A DNA stretch of 64,000 nt from an uncultured Pelagibacteraceae bacterium (GTDB lineage: Bacteria; Pseudomonadota; Alphaproteobacteria; Pelagibacterales; Pelagibacteraceae), in contig CACOLA010000003.1 in the NCBI GenBank assembly GCA_902627935.1, forward strand, positions 1-64,000. Direction: 5' to 3'. Below the pieces are notes generated by a model. That model made no database searches. It saw only the letters and a program-made list of their open reading frames with translations, and was not told the origin of the DNA. The position numbers were made by a program, and so were the translations under genes. Positions 51,302 to 60,683 of the stretch are shown here, one piece after another. How positions within the stretch are numbered: the stretch's first letter is position 1; each line of letters starts with the position of its first letter.

Positions 51302-52485
51302 TAAGCAACCAAAGTAGCTTTGCTTAAGTCTTTATCGTACATGGAAAGAATTGGTTTATCTTCAACCTCATAAATTTCATTTGAATAGTACCCGTTAAAT
51401 TTTGTTCTAAACGTTAAACCGTATGCTCCAAGTTGACCAAGCTCGATGTAATCATTTTCTTTAATATTATTTGGAAGTAAGAATGGGCCCTTCATGTAAT
51501 CCATACTATCGCAAGTAGGACCAAAAAAGTCAAATGCAGTCAATTTTTTTGAAATTATTTTATTAGATGTATCCTTTATCATTTTAGCAGGGAAAACAAT
51601 ATTTGGAGTGCCTGCATCAAACAAAGTTCCATAGGTTCCATCATTGATATATAATTTTTGTTTTTTTCTCAAGTTTACTCTCACTATAGTAGAGCCACTT
51701 TCTGCTACCAAAGCTCTACCAGGTTCACAGATAATTTGAGGCATTTTATTAAATTTTAAATTTTCTAAACTTTTTTTAATTTCTTTAAAATATTGTATTA
51801 AATTTTGAGGTATAAGATCAGGGTAAATTGTAGGAAAACCACCACCTACGTTTATATAGTCTGGCATAATTTTTGTTTTTTTAATTATACTACCTATTTC
51901 TTTTATACCTTTTGTGTATGAAATAGGATGCATACATTGCGATCCTACATGAAAACTTAATCCAACTTTTTTCGCATATTGTTTTGCTAATCTCAACAAG
52001 CCCAATGACTCAGAGTTTTGAGCACCAAACTTTTTAGATAAATCTATCTCTGCATGTTCATTTGAAACAGCAACTCTAACAAATAATTCTAAGTCTTTTG
52101 CATCATTTGTATTTTTGATTATTTTTGTAAGTTCTTCTTTTGTATCTAATGAAAATGTTTTTATATCGTATTCAAAATAAGCCTCCCTAATACTTTCGGG
52201 ACTTTTTACTGTATGCATAAATGAACATTTTGCTGAATTTGAAAATCTCTTAATTTGCTTGATCTCTTCAATGGATGCTATATCGAATTGATTTATTCCA
52301 CTTTCTATTAGAGCCTCTATGACTAGTGGGTTAGGGTTAGTTTTAACTGCATACAAGATCTCACCAGGAAAATTCTTTTGAAAAAATTTGGAAGCTTTTG
52401 TAACAGAATGTTTTCTGATACAATAAACAGGTTTTTCAGGTTTCAGTTGATTTATTAAATTTTCAACTGATTTAAATTTTAGCAT
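51301..52485 (-). CDS. Ornithine/lysine decarboxylase (alanine-racemase fold)
   Basis: A 394-residue PLP decarboxylase of the eukaryotic-type ornithine decarboxylase fold. Seen: the PLP lysine in ILYAVKTNPNPLVIEAL near 39, HVGSQCMHPISYTKGI near 187, VGGGFPTIYPDL near 215, CEPGRALVAESG near 255, and the active-site cysteine in FGPTCDSMDYMKG near 321. It makes putrescine from ornithine, or cadaverine from lysine; which one cannot be settled by eye. The track starts at TTG 52500, but GGAGG lies eight bases before the ATG at 52485, so that ATG is the start. First gene of the polyamine operon. Confidence 0.92.
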   Translation of the reverse strand: MLKFKSVENLINQLKPEKPVYCIRKHSVTKASKFFQKNFPGEILYAVKTNPNPLVIEALIESGINQFDIASIEEIKQIKRFSNSAKCSFMHTVKSPESIREAYFEYDIKTFSLDTKEELTKIIKNTNDAKDLELFVRVAVSNEHAEIDLSKKFGAQNSESLGLLRLAKQYAKKVGLSFHVGSQCMHPISYTKGIKEIGSIIKKTKIMPDYINVGGGFPTIYPDLIPQNLIQYFKEIKKSLENLKFNKMPQIICEPGRALVAESGSTIVRVNLRKKQKLYINDGTYGTLFDAGTPNIVFPAKMIKDTSNKIISKKLTAFDFFGPTCDSMDYMKGPFLLPNNIKENDYIELGQLGAYGLTFRTKFNGYYSNEIYEVEDKPILSMYDKDLSKATLVA

Positions 52486-52493
52486 TGTAAATG

Positions 52494-52498
52494 CCTCC
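52494..52498 (-). promoter_or_regulatory. Shine-Dalgarno site deciding the decarboxylase start
   Basis: GGAGG on the minus strand is a strong site in a window where such sites are rare. It lies eight bases ahead of the ATG at 52485 and would be inside the coding region if the TTG at 52500 were used. Confidence 0.8.
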
Positions 52499-52529
52499 AA
52501 AAAAATTTAACAAAAAAAAAGCTCTTAAA

Positions 52530-52558
52530 ACTATTAAAAACCTTTTATAAAGTGTGCA
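52530..52558 (-). promoter_or_regulatory. Possible promoter of the polyamine operon
   Basis: Minus strand TTGCAC (52558-52553) and TAATAG (about 52535-52530) are 17 bases apart in the 149-base divergent gap with regA. The match is moderate. The rest of the gap is A+T-rich, and no known riboswitch pattern is recognised. Confidence 0.35.
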
Positions 52559-52634
52559 AATACGCCAATAATATAAAGAAGTAAAGCAAATAATTTACTA
52601 TTGAATTTCAGAATTAAATCGCCATATATGCTTT

Positions 52635-53198
52635 ATGAAAAATGAAGCAACACTTCAAAACATAAGTGATTTTGACAACAAATCCTTACTTATTGTTGAT
52701 GATGATAATCCTTTTAGAGAGAGATTATCTAGAGCAATGGAAAAAAAAGGTTTTGATGTTTTACAAGCTGAAAGTGTAAAAAAAGGTATAGATGCGGTTA
52801 AAGCTAAAAAACCAGGATTTGCTGTAGTTGACCTCAGATTAGCAGACGGTAACGGGCTGGAAGTTGTAAAGGAAATTCAGACATCAAACTCCTCAAGCCG
52901 AATCATAATGCTCACAGGTTATGGTAATATTCCAACAGCTGTAGCTGCAATTAAAGAGGGTGCAATTGACTATCTGGCAAAACCTGCTGATGCTGATGAT
53001 GTTGAAAAAGCATTGTTAGCGGATCCATCAAAAAAAGCAGCTCCACCAGAAAATCCAATGTCTGCTGATAGAGTTAAATGGGAGCATATACATAGAGTTT
53101 TCGAACTTTGTAATAGAAATGTTTCAGAGACTGCAAGAAGACTTAAAATGCATAGAAGAACTCTTCAGAGAATCTTATCTAAAAGATCTCCTAAATAA
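52635..53198 (+). CDS. regA: Response regulator RegA/ActR/PrrA family
   Basis: A 187-residue two-component regulator: receiver domain about 16-130 with LLIVDDDNPFRERL, the phospho-Asp in FAVVDLRLADGNGLEV near 62, the Thr in MLTGYGNIPTAVAAIKEGAIDYLAKPA, and a Fis-type helix-turn-helix at the C-terminus (NRNVSETARRLKMHRRTLQRILSKRSP). In other Alphaproteobacteria RegA/PrrA controls redox-responsive genes with the kinase RegB/PrrB; no regB is adjacent here. Its last 8 bases overlap bioY on the other strand. Confidence 0.93.
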   Translation: MKNEATLQNISDFDNKSLLIVDDDNPFRERLSRAMEKKGFDVLQAESVKKGIDAVKAKKPGFAVVDLRLADGNGLEVVKEIQTSNSSSRIIMLTGYGNIPTAVAAIKEGAIDYLAKPADADDVEKALLADPSKKAAPPENPMSADRVKWEHIHRVFELCNRNVSETARRLKMHRRTLQRILSKRSPK

Positions 53199-53742
53199 AG
53201 TTTCTTAAATTAATTAATTTTTTAGCTATTAGAGTTAATAATACTATTTTAAATAGTTCGGCTATTAAAAATGGCTCAACCCCTAAACTGTAAATCGGTT
53301 TATCCCAGCCAATTAGGCTTCCAAGCCACAAAATCCCAAAAATATAAATAGTCGATGTGGCTATAACTATTTTCAAAAATATTTTAAAAAAATTATCATT
53401 ATGATTAATAAAGCTCGCTAAATAGCAAGCAGACAAAAAACCAATTAAATAACCCATGGTAGGTCCAGTAAAGTAAACTAAACCAACACCTCTTTCCGGA
53501 GAGTTTGAAAAGACAGGCAAACCAACAATACCCTCTATTAAATACAAGCAAATTGTTGATAGTCCAATTTTATATCCAAAACTAATTCCTATGAACAATA
53601 CCACAAAAGTTTGCATAGTCATTGGAACTGGATAAAAAGGAATTTTCACTTTTGCAGAGATAGTTAGAGCAATAGAACCTATTATAATTACAATTAATGA
53701 CTTTATTATTTTTGATTGAAAGTTTTGTTTAATTAATTCCAT
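53191..53742 (-). CDS. bioY: Biotin transporter BioY
   Basis: BioY is the biotin-binding membrane (S) component of an ECF transporter and can work alone or with BioMN. The protein has about 183 residues from the ATG at 53742 (MELIKQNF); the track's 53751 start is a TTG. Seen: several hydrophobic helices, IPFYPVPMTMQTFVVLFIGISFGYKIG near 35-61, YLIEGIVGLPVFS near 68, and FTGPTMGYLIGFL near 95. No bioM or bioN is nearby. Its presence suggests the cell takes up biotin. Confidence 0.92.
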   Translation of the reverse strand: MELIKQNFQSKIIKSLIVIIIGSIALTISAKVKIPFYPVPMTMQTFVVLFIGISFGYKIGLSTICLYLIEGIVGLPVFSNSPERGVGLVYFTGPTMGYLIGFLSACYLASFINHNDNFFKIFLKIVIATSTIYIFGILWLGSLIGWDKPIYSLGVEPFLIAELFKIVLLTLIAKKLINLRNFI

Positions 53743-53850
53743 TATTAACAATACCTTTTATTGATGTATTATTCTAGTAGTAAATTATCAGAAATAACAA
53801 ATGTATTTTTTTAATATAGATGTTATTAAAATCTACAAATAATACAATTA

Positions 53851-56628
53851 ATGAATAAAATTGAAAAAACTGATCATTTCTATTTAATTGATGGATCTGG
53901 ATATATATTCAGAGCATATTATGCATTACCTCCATTAACTAGAAAAAGTGATGGAATGCCCACAGGAGCGGTAAGTGGTTTCTGTAGCATGTTATTTAAA
54001 TTATTAGAGGATTCTAAATCTAAAGAAAATTTACAAAAGCCGACACATTTTGCAGTTATTTTTGACTCTGCAAGAAAAACTTTTAGAAATGAAATTTATA
54101 AAGATTACAAAGCTAATAGATCTGAACCACCTGATGATTTAGCTCCACAATTTGAATATATCAGAAAATCAGTACTAGCTTTTAATTTACCGTCAGTAGA
54201 TCTCTCTAATTATGAAGCTGACGATTTAATAGCAACCTACACTGATAAAATTTTAAGTAAGGGTGCAAAAGTTACAATAGTCTCCTCTGATAAAGATTTA
54301 ATGCAATTATATAGAAGAGATGTTCGAATTTTTGATCCAATGAAAAACAAATTTATTGATGAGGATGATATTATTAAAAAATTTGGAGTTAATGCCAGTA
54401 AAGTAATTGATGTACAAGCTCTTGCAGGAGATAGTAGCGATAATGTTCCAGGTGTTCCAGGCATAGGTGTTAAAACTGCAGCAGAATTGATTAATAAGTA
54501 TGGTACATTAGAAATTCTTTTAAAATCTGCCCACGAGATAAAACAAAATAAAAGAAGAGAAACTTTAACTGAAAATAAAGATAAAGCTTTATTAAGTAAA
54601 GCTCTTGTTACTTTGAAACATGACGCTCCAGTAAATAGAGAATTAAATGAATTTAAACTAAAAGAGCTAGACAAAGAGAAACTTTACGAATTCTTGAGAG
54701 AAATGGAATTTAATCGTTTATTGAGTTCAGTGATTTCTATTTATGGTGAGCCCAAATTAAGAAATTCAATAGTGGATTCAAAAGAGGAAAATAAAAAATT
54801 TGAATCAATCAACAAAAAAAATTATTTTTTAATTTCAAATTTAAAAGAAATTGAAAAATGGATAAATGAGGCGGAAGAGATTGGAGAAATTGCGGTGGAT
54901 ACTGAGACAGATTCTCTTGATCCCCATCAAGCAAATTTAGTGGGAATTTCGCTAAGCACAAAGATAGGCCAAGCTTGTTATATACCTATTGGACACAAAT
55001 CAAAAGAATGTCTTGATAAAAAAAAAGTTTTACAAAAATTAAAACCTTTATTAGAGGATCCTAGCATAAAAAAGATTGGACAAAATATAAAATTTGATTT
55101 CATAATTTTTTTCAAAAATGGAATTACTCTTAATTCTTTAGAGGACACCATGCTAATGTCATATGTTCTAGATGCTGGAAGAAATAGACATAATATGGAT
55201 ACTTTATCCGAAATTCATTTAAATCATAATACAATAAAATTTAAAGATTTAGTTGGAATAGGAAAAAGGCAAATTAACTTTAGTGAGGTTGAGATTAATA
55301 AAGCAAAAGATTATGCTGCTGAGGATGCTGATATTACTTTCAGACTTTATAAAAAACTTATTAAGAGACTTAAATCTGAAAAATTAATTAATATTTATGA
55401 AATTTTTGAAAAACCATTAATCAAGATTTTGGCTTTAATGGAAATAGAAGGTATCAAAATTGATGAAAAATTTCTTAAATCACTCTCTTTAAAATTTGAA
55501 AAAAAAATTGATAAAATTCAAAAAGAAATTTTCAAAATTTCTAAAAAAAAATTTAATATTGCTTCACCTAAACAATTAGGTGAAATTATTTACAATGATC
55601 TAAAAATAGCAGGTTTAAAAAAAACAAAAAAGGGTAGTTTTGCTACTAGTGCTTCAGTTCTAGAAGATTTGGCATTTAAGGGTCATGATTTCGCGCAATT
55701 AGTTTTGGATTGGAGACAATTATCTAAGCTAAAAAATACTTACTCAGACTCTTTACCAGAACATTTAAATCCAAAGACAAAAAGAGTACACACCTCTTTT
55801 TTATTGGCAGCTACTACAACTGGTAGACTTGCATCCAGTGATCCTAATTTACAAAATATACCTATTAAATCTGAAGACGGCAAAGAGATAAGAAAAGCAT
55901 TTATAGCTGAGAGAGACAATGTACTTATTTCTGCTGATTATAATCAAATAGAAATGCGAATTTTAGCAGATTTAGCAAATGTAAAAGAATTAAAAAAAGC
56001 ATTTAAAAATAATGAGGATATCCATTCATTAACTGCTAGCCAAATTTTTAATATTGATATTAAAAATGTAGATAAAGACCAAAGGAGAAAAGCAAAAGCT
56101 ATAAATTTTGGTATCATTTATGGAATTTCACAATATGGATTAGCAAAACAAATTAATGTTTCAAATTATGAAGCAGAAGAATTTTTAAACTCATATTTTG
56201 CAAAATTTCCAGAAATAAGAAAGTATATGGACGATACTATTAAATTTTGCAGGAAAAGTGGTTATGTTAATAACATTTTTGGAAGAAGATCTCATTTTAA
56301 CTCAATTAATGATAAAAATTACAATATAAGAAATTTTCAAGAGAGAGCAGCCATAAATGCACCTATTCAAGGTTCAGCATCAGAAATTATGCGAATCGCA
56401 ATGATCAGACTTGATAAAAAAATGAGTGATCAGAAATCTTTAAAGTCTAAAATACTTTTACAAATCCATGATGAATTAATTTTTGAAGTTCACAAAGATG
56501 AAGTTACTAAAATGACAAAAATTATAAAAGATGAAATGATAAGTGTTGCCAATAGCGATTATCACTCATTTTCTATCCCTTTAACTGTTGATATCAATAG
56601 AGGAGATAATTGGGGCTCCTTACATTAA
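53851..56628 (+). CDS. polA: DNA polymerase I
   Basis: PolA fills gaps and removes RNA primers. The 925-residue protein has all three domains: a 5'-nuclease domain about 8-300 (YLIDGSGYIFRAYYALPPL; YEADDLIATY; QALAGDSSDNVPGVPGIGVKTA), a 3'-5' exonuclease domain about 325-510 with intact DxE (EIAVDTETDSLDP) and the YAAEDADIT motif, and a polymerase domain with TTGRLASSDPNLQNIP, ADYNQIEMRILADL, the O-helix RRKAKAINFGIIYG, and QIHDELIFEV. The proofreading domain therefore looks active. Confidence 0.98.
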   Translation: MNKIEKTDHFYLIDGSGYIFRAYYALPPLTRKSDGMPTGAVSGFCSMLFKLLEDSKSKENLQKPTHFAVIFDSARKTFRNEIYKDYKANRSEPPDDLAPQFEYIRKSVLAFNLPSVDLSNYEADDLIATYTDKILSKGAKVTIVSSDKDLMQLYRRDVRIFDPMKNKFIDEDDIIKKFGVNASKVIDVQALAGDSSDNVPGVPGIGVKTAAELINKYGTLEILLKSAHEIKQNKRRETLTENKDKALLSKALVTLKHDAPVNRELNEFKLKELDKEKLYEFLREMEFNRLLSSVISIYGEPKLRNSIVDSKEENKKFESINKKNYFLISNLKEIEKWINEAEEIGEIAVDTETDSLDPHQANLVGISLSTKIGQACYIPIGHKSKECLDKKKVLQKLKPLLEDPSIKKIGQNIKFDFIIFFKNGITLNSLEDTMLMSYVLDAGRNRHNMDTLSEIHLNHNTIKFKDLVGIGKRQINFSEVEINKAKDYAAEDADITFRLYKKLIKRLKSEKLINIYEIFEKPLIKILALMEIEGIKIDEKFLKSLSLKFEKKIDKIQKEIFKISKKKFNIASPKQLGEIIYNDLKIAGLKKTKKGSFATSASVLEDLAFKGHDFAQLVLDWRQLSKLKNTYSDSLPEHLNPKTKRVHTSFLLAATTTGRLASSDPNLQNIPIKSEDGKEIRKAFIAERDNVLISADYNQIEMRILADLANVKELKKAFKNNEDIHSLTASQIFNIDIKNVDKDQRRKAKAINFGIIYGISQYGLAKQINVSNYEAEEFLNSYFAKFPEIRKYMDDTIKFCRKSGYVNNIFGRRSHFNSINDKNYNIRNFQERAAINAPIQGSASEIMRIAMIRLDKKMSDQKSLKSKILLQIHDELIFEVHKDEVTKMTKIIKDEMISVANSDYHSFSIPLTVDINRGDNWGSLH

Positions 56629-56677
56629 TTAAATTTATTGCCCAAATTAGAACAATTTAGTATTTTTAAATAAATCC

Positions 56678-57385
56678 ATGCACAAACAAACAATAGCTTT
56701 AGTTGATGATGATAGAAATATTCTTACGAGTTTAAGTATTGCTATCGAAAAAGAAGGATATAAAGTTCAAACTTACATTGATGGAGAAAGTGCATTAATT
56801 GGATTAACAAGAACCCCACCCGACCTTGCTGTGATAGATATAAAAATGCCAAAAATGGATGGCGAAGAATTATTAAAAAAGTTAAGAAAAAAAACCTCTT
56901 TGCCGGTAATATTTCTTACTTCTAAAGACGAAGAGGTAGATGAATTATTAGGTTTAAAGCTTGGAGCAGATGATTTTATAAAAAAATCAGGAGGCTTCTC
57001 AATAAAAGTTTTAATCGAAAGGATAAGAGTTCAGCTTAGAAAAAAAGAGGTTGATAATAATATTGAGGAAAATAAAAGTGTTATATCACACGGTAAACTA
57101 AAATTAGACCCATCTCAATTAGAATGCGAATGGAATGGAAAACATCTTCCAGATAAATTAACTACTACAGAGTTTTTAATTGTTAAAGAACTTGCAAAAA
57201 GGCCAGGTATAATTAAGGAGAGAGCTCAATTGATGGATATAGCTTACAGAGAAGATACAGATATTGAAGATAGAACTATAGATAGCCATGTTAAAAGAAT
57301 AAGAAAAAAATTTAAAAAAGTTGATCCTGATTTTTCAGCTATAGAAACTAGGTATGGAAGTGGATATAGATGGAATGTTAGTTAA
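56678..57385 (+). CDS. chvI: Response regulator ChvI family (OmpR type)
   Basis: A 235-residue regulator: receiver domain about 1-122 and an OmpR-type winged helix about 140-235 (TTTEFLIVKELAKRPGIIKERAQLMDIAY...DRTIDSHVKRIRKKF). The start TIALVDDDRNILTSLSIAIEKEGYKVQTY and VIDIKMPKMDGEELL closely match alphaproteobacterial ChvI. The kinase chvG follows with a 1-base overlap. Odd feature: where receivers have the conserved Lys-Pro after beta-5 (ChvI ...DDFIxKPFSQR), this protein reads DDFIKKSGGFSIK, so the Pro is lost and two residues are added. Confidence 0.92.
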   Translation: MHKQTIALVDDDRNILTSLSIAIEKEGYKVQTYIDGESALIGLTRTPPDLAVIDIKMPKMDGEELLKKLRKKTSLPVIFLTSKDEEVDELLGLKLGADDFIKKSGGFSIKVLIERIRVQLRKKEVDNNIEENKSVISHGKLKLDPSQLECEWNGKHLPDKLTTTEFLIVKELAKRPGIIKERAQLMDIAYREDTDIEDRTIDSHVKRIRKKFKKVDPDFSAIETRYGSGYRWNVS

Positions 57386-58926
57386 TGATTAGTAATCTTC
57401 TCAAAAATCTCTCTATACTAAAAAAATTTCTTTTTATAAATTTTATTTTTTTTACAATAATAGGATTATTTACATTATTATATCTTAACAACGTTCAACC
57501 TAATTTGATAAAAAATAAATCATCCAATCATATTAATATTATCAATAATACTATTGAAAATTTAGATAGACTCGAAATCAAATTTAATGAGGAAGATATT
57601 AGAAGATTTTTATTTTCTACAAGATTTATTTTTCAAAGTCTTGATAGAGTGATTTTTTTTAATAATGAACTAGATTTGATAGGTGATACAGATACTCTTG
57701 ATCTTGATCCAAGATCATTTTCATCAAGATTAGATATAATTCAATTAGAAATTTTAAACGAAGAAAAAACAAGAGAGATAATAGAGAAAAAAAATATAAA
57801 TACTGGCAATGAAAATCTTGTTTCTTTAAAAGATATTTTGTTTAATTATGTAAGCTCAAAGAAATTTGGAATTCCTTTCACGTTTACTCAACAAGAGTTT
57901 AATAATTTTAAATTAACAACTATAAAAAATGTTTTCAGAGAAAATAATAATATTGGGTATATCGCAATAATTGAAAATGCTAATGATGTAAGAGCTGCAA
58001 TTGACGAGAGAAAATCTTTTATCATAAGAACTGCAATGGCGGTAGGAGTTGTAATTCTTATTTTTTCTTTTGTTTTAAATAGATATTTTTTAAAACCTAT
58101 TCAAAATTTAGTTAACTATACAAATAAAATAAAAAATAAAGATCATAAAAAAATAAATATTGATAATCTTAAAGTAAGAAATGATGAATTAGGATTACTT
58201 TCAAAATCTCTTGATGATATGACTTTAGAGCTTCAAAAAAGAATTTCGCATGCTGAAAATTTTTCAACTGATCTTGTCCACGAAATTAGAAATCCTCTGG
58301 CATCTCTTAAAAGTGCCTCTGAAATTCTTAATGATACTAAAGAGCCAGATGAGAGGTTAAAACTTATCAATATTTTAAGTCACGATGTTCAAAGAATAGA
58401 ACGATTAATTACAGATTATTCACAAATATTAAAAGATGAGGTTGCTCTTAGTAAGGAAAAGTTTAGAAAAATTGATTTAATTCCAATTATTAATTCCGTC
58501 GTTGATGATTATAATAATATATACCAGGTCAAAAACGGTATAAATATTTCATTTATGAGTGATTCTAAAAAAAATTATGTAATTAGTGGTATTGAAAATA
58601 GAATTGAGCAAATAATCGCAAATTTATTAGATAATTCAATTTCGTTTAGCAAAAAAGACAACAGCATTGAAATTAAAGTGGGAAAAAATGAGGATAATCA
58701 AGTTGTTTTGAATATTCTTGATGAGGGTCCTGGATTTAAAGAAAAGGATACCTCAAAAATATTCAAGAGATTTTATAGTAATAGACCCGACAAATTTGGA
58801 CAACATTCAGGTTTAGGGTTAAATATTGTAAAAAATTTGGTTGAACTTCATAAAGCATCAATATCTGCTTCAAATAGAATAGATAGAAATGGGGCAAACT
58901 TAGAAATAATATTTCCAAAATCATAA
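57385..58926 (+). CDS. chvG: Sensor histidine kinase ChvG family
   Basis: A 513-residue membrane kinase: first membrane helix about 15-33, a periplasmic sensor domain about 40-205, a second membrane helix about 210-230, HAMP, a dimerisation domain with the phospho-His in DLVHEIRNPLASLKSASEIL near 297, and an ATPase domain with NLLDNSISFSKK, DEGPGFKEKD and HSGLGLNIVKNLVELH. The ChvG/ChvI pair is the acid and envelope-stress system of Alphaproteobacteria. In many relatives hprK and PTS genes come next; here ahcY follows after 43 bases. Confidence 0.92.
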   Translation: MISNLLKNLSILKKFLFINFIFFTIIGLFTLLYLNNVQPNLIKNKSSNHINIINNTIENLDRLEIKFNEEDIRRFLFSTRFIFQSLDRVIFFNNELDLIGDTDTLDLDPRSFSSRLDIIQLEILNEEKTREIIEKKNINTGNENLVSLKDILFNYVSSKKFGIPFTFTQQEFNNFKLTTIKNVFRENNNIGYIAIIENANDVRAAIDERKSFIIRTAMAVGVVILIFSFVLNRYFLKPIQNLVNYTNKIKNKDHKKINIDNLKVRNDELGLLSKSLDDMTLELQKRISHAENFSTDLVHEIRNPLASLKSASEILNDTKEPDERLKLINILSHDVQRIERLITDYSQILKDEVALSKEKFRKIDLIPIINSVVDDYNNIYQVKNGINISFMSDSKKNYVISGIENRIEQIIANLLDNSISFSKKDNSIEIKVGKNEDNQVVLNILDEGPGFKEKDTSKIFKRFYSNRPDKFGQHSGLGLNIVKNLVELHKASISASNRIDRNGANLEIIFPKS

Positions 58927-58969
58927 AGATTTATTGATTATATAAAATATTATTGTTAGAAAACCCGCG

Positions 58970-60256
58970 ATGGATGATTTTAAAGTAAAAGATATTTCCC
59001 AATCAGATTTTGGTAGAAAAGAAATTTCTATCGCAGAAAGTGAAATGCCAGGCTTAATGGCGTTGAGAGATGAATATGGTTCACAAAAACCATTAAAAGG
59101 TGCAAAAATAATTGGTTGTTTGCATATGACTATTCAAACAGCTGTTTTGATAGAGACTTTAGTATATCTTGGTGCAGACGTAAGATGGTCATCTTGTAAT
59201 ATATTTTCTACGCAAGATCACGCAGCAGCGGCAATTGCTAAGGCTGGAATACCAGTATATGCCTGGAAGGGTGAGACAGAAGAAGAATACATTTGGTGTA
59301 TTAAAAAAACAATTGAGGGAAAGAAAGATTGGAAACCGAATATGTTGTTAGATGATGGTGGTGATCTAACAGCAATTATGCACAGTGATTTTAAAGATTT
59401 ACTAAAAAATGTTAAAGGGGTTTCAGAAGAAACAACCACAGGAATAAAAGCACTTAATAAGATGGAAAAAAATAAGACATTAATGATTCCAGCAATTAAT
59501 GTAAATGATTCAGTAACAAAATCAAAATTTGATAACTTGTATGGATGCAGAGAAAGTCTTGTTGATGGAATTAGAAGAGCAACAGATGTGATGATGTCAG
59601 GCAAAGTAGCAATAGTTGCAGGTTTTGGAGATGTGGGAAAAGGAAGTGCAGCGTCTCTAAGACAAAGTGGTGCAAGAGTACTAGTGACAGAGGCAGATCC
59701 GATTTGTGCGTTACAAGCTTCAATGGAGGGATATGAAGTTGTCTTGATGGATGAGGCAATTAGTAAAGCAGACATTGTGGTCACTGCAACAGGTAATAAA
59801 GATATTGTTACGGCGGACCATATGAGAAATATGAAAGATAGAGCAATTCTTTGTAATATTGGACATTTTGATAATGAAATACAAGTTGAAGCTTTAAAAA
59901 ATTATAAATGGTCAGAAGTTAAGCCGCAAGTTCATGAAATAGAATTACCAGATGGTAAAAGAATAATTTTGCTGGCAGAAGGTAGATTGGTAAACTTAGG
60001 TTGTGCAACTGGCCATCCTAGTTTTGTAATGAGCGCTTCGTTTACCAATCAAGTAATTGCACAAATTGAATTATGGAATAACCATAAAAATTATGAAAAT
60101 AAAGTTTATGTTCTTCCTAAACATCTTGATGAAAAAGTTGCAATGCTTCATTTAAAAAAAGTGGGTGCAAAGTTAACTAAATTGTCTAAAGAACAAGCTG
60201 ACTATATTAGTGTAGGGGTTGAAGGTCCATTTAAACCAAATGCATATCGCTACTAA
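58970..60256 (+). CDS. ahcY: S-adenosylhomocysteinase
   Basis: AhcY splits S-adenosylhomocysteine into adenosine and homocysteine, clearing the by-product of SAM-dependent methylation. The 428-residue protein has [16 protein letters not shown] near 49, [18 protein letters not shown] near 74, [11 protein letters not shown] near 128, the NAD-binding [15 protein letters not shown] near 217, and the C-terminal [30 protein letters not shown] with the [10 protein letters not shown] end. Length is that of the shorter subfamily. The 3' end overlaps tsaE by 17 bases. Confidence 0.98.
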   Translation: MDDFKVKDISQSDFGRKEISIAESEMPGLMALRDEYGSQKPLKGAKIIGCLHMTIQTAVLIETLVYLGADVRWSSCNIFSTQDHAAAAIAKAGIPVYAWKGETEEEYIWCIKKTIEGKKDWKPNMLLDDGGDLTAIMHSDFKDLLKNVKGVSEETTTGIKALNKMEKNKTLMIPAINVNDSVTKSKFDNLYGCRESLVDGIRRATDVMMSGKVAIVAGFGDVGKGSAASLRQSGARVLVTEADPICALQASMEGYEVVLMDEAISKADIVVTATGNKDIVTADHMRNMKDRAILCNIGHFDNEIQVEALKNYKWSEVKPQVHEIELPDGKRIILLAEGRLVNLGCATGHPSFVMSASFTNQVIAQIELWNNHKNYENKVYVLPKHLDEKVAMLHLKKVGAKLTKLSKEQADYISVGVEGPFKPNAYRY

Positions 60257-60683
60257 AGGTAGTAAAATAGATATATCTTCCAAAAACAAACTAGAAGAAT
60301 TTGCAAAAAATTTTGGAGAAGAATTAAAAAAAGGCGATACTTTTTTTTTATTTGGAGAGATTGGCGTTGGAAAAACGACGTTTGTAAAATATTTAATTAA
60401 TTATTTAGAACTAAAGTTCAATCAAGAAATTTCAGAAGTAACTAGTCCTACATTTAATATAATGCACGAATATAAAGCTGGTGATTTATTTATTAAGCAC
60501 TATGATCTTTTTAGACTTAAATCAGTAAATGAATTACAAGAACTTAATTTATTTGATAAAAATGATAAATCAATCATATTTATAGAGTGGCCTCAGATAA
60601 TAAAAGAAAAATCAAAATTGGCTGTTAACTTATATTTTGAATACGCAAATGAGTATAAAGATAGGTTTATCAATTTTAGGTAG
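60240..60683 (+). CDS. tsaE: tRNA threonylcarbamoyladenosine synthesis ATPase TsaE
   Basis: TsaE is the ATPase that helps TsaB/TsaD make t6A37 on tRNAs reading ANN codons. I use the ATG at 60240 ([14 protein letters not shown], 147 residues) instead of the track's TTG at 60219, because family N-termini are short. Seen: P-loop [18 protein letters not shown] near 38-55, [12 protein letters not shown] near 76, HYDLFRL near 97, and [10 protein letters not shown] near 119. It is followed by the amgK-like gene with no gap. Confidence 0.93.
   Translation: MHIATKGSKIDISSKNKLEEFAKNFGEELKKGDTFFLFGEIGVGKTTFVKYLINYLELKFNQEISEVTSPTFNIMHEYKAGDLFIKHYDLFRLKSVNELQELNLFDKNDKSIIFIEWPQIIKEKSKLAVNLYFEYANEYKDRFINFR

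Noticed and set aside
52501-52634. Possible speF-type leader RNA before the decarboxylase
   Set aside because: No strong stem pairs or conserved core recognised by eye; the gap is simply A+T-rich with weak promoter-like hexamers.
54237-54674. 145-residue minus-strand ORF opposite polA
   Set aside because: Antisense to the conserved 5'-nuclease domain; no motif and no start signal.
59218-59784. 188-residue minus-strand ORF opposite ahcY, the longest shadow in the window
   Set aside because: It lies wholly inside ahcY, whose motifs are intact; the translated product has no domain pattern. Treated as a shadow.
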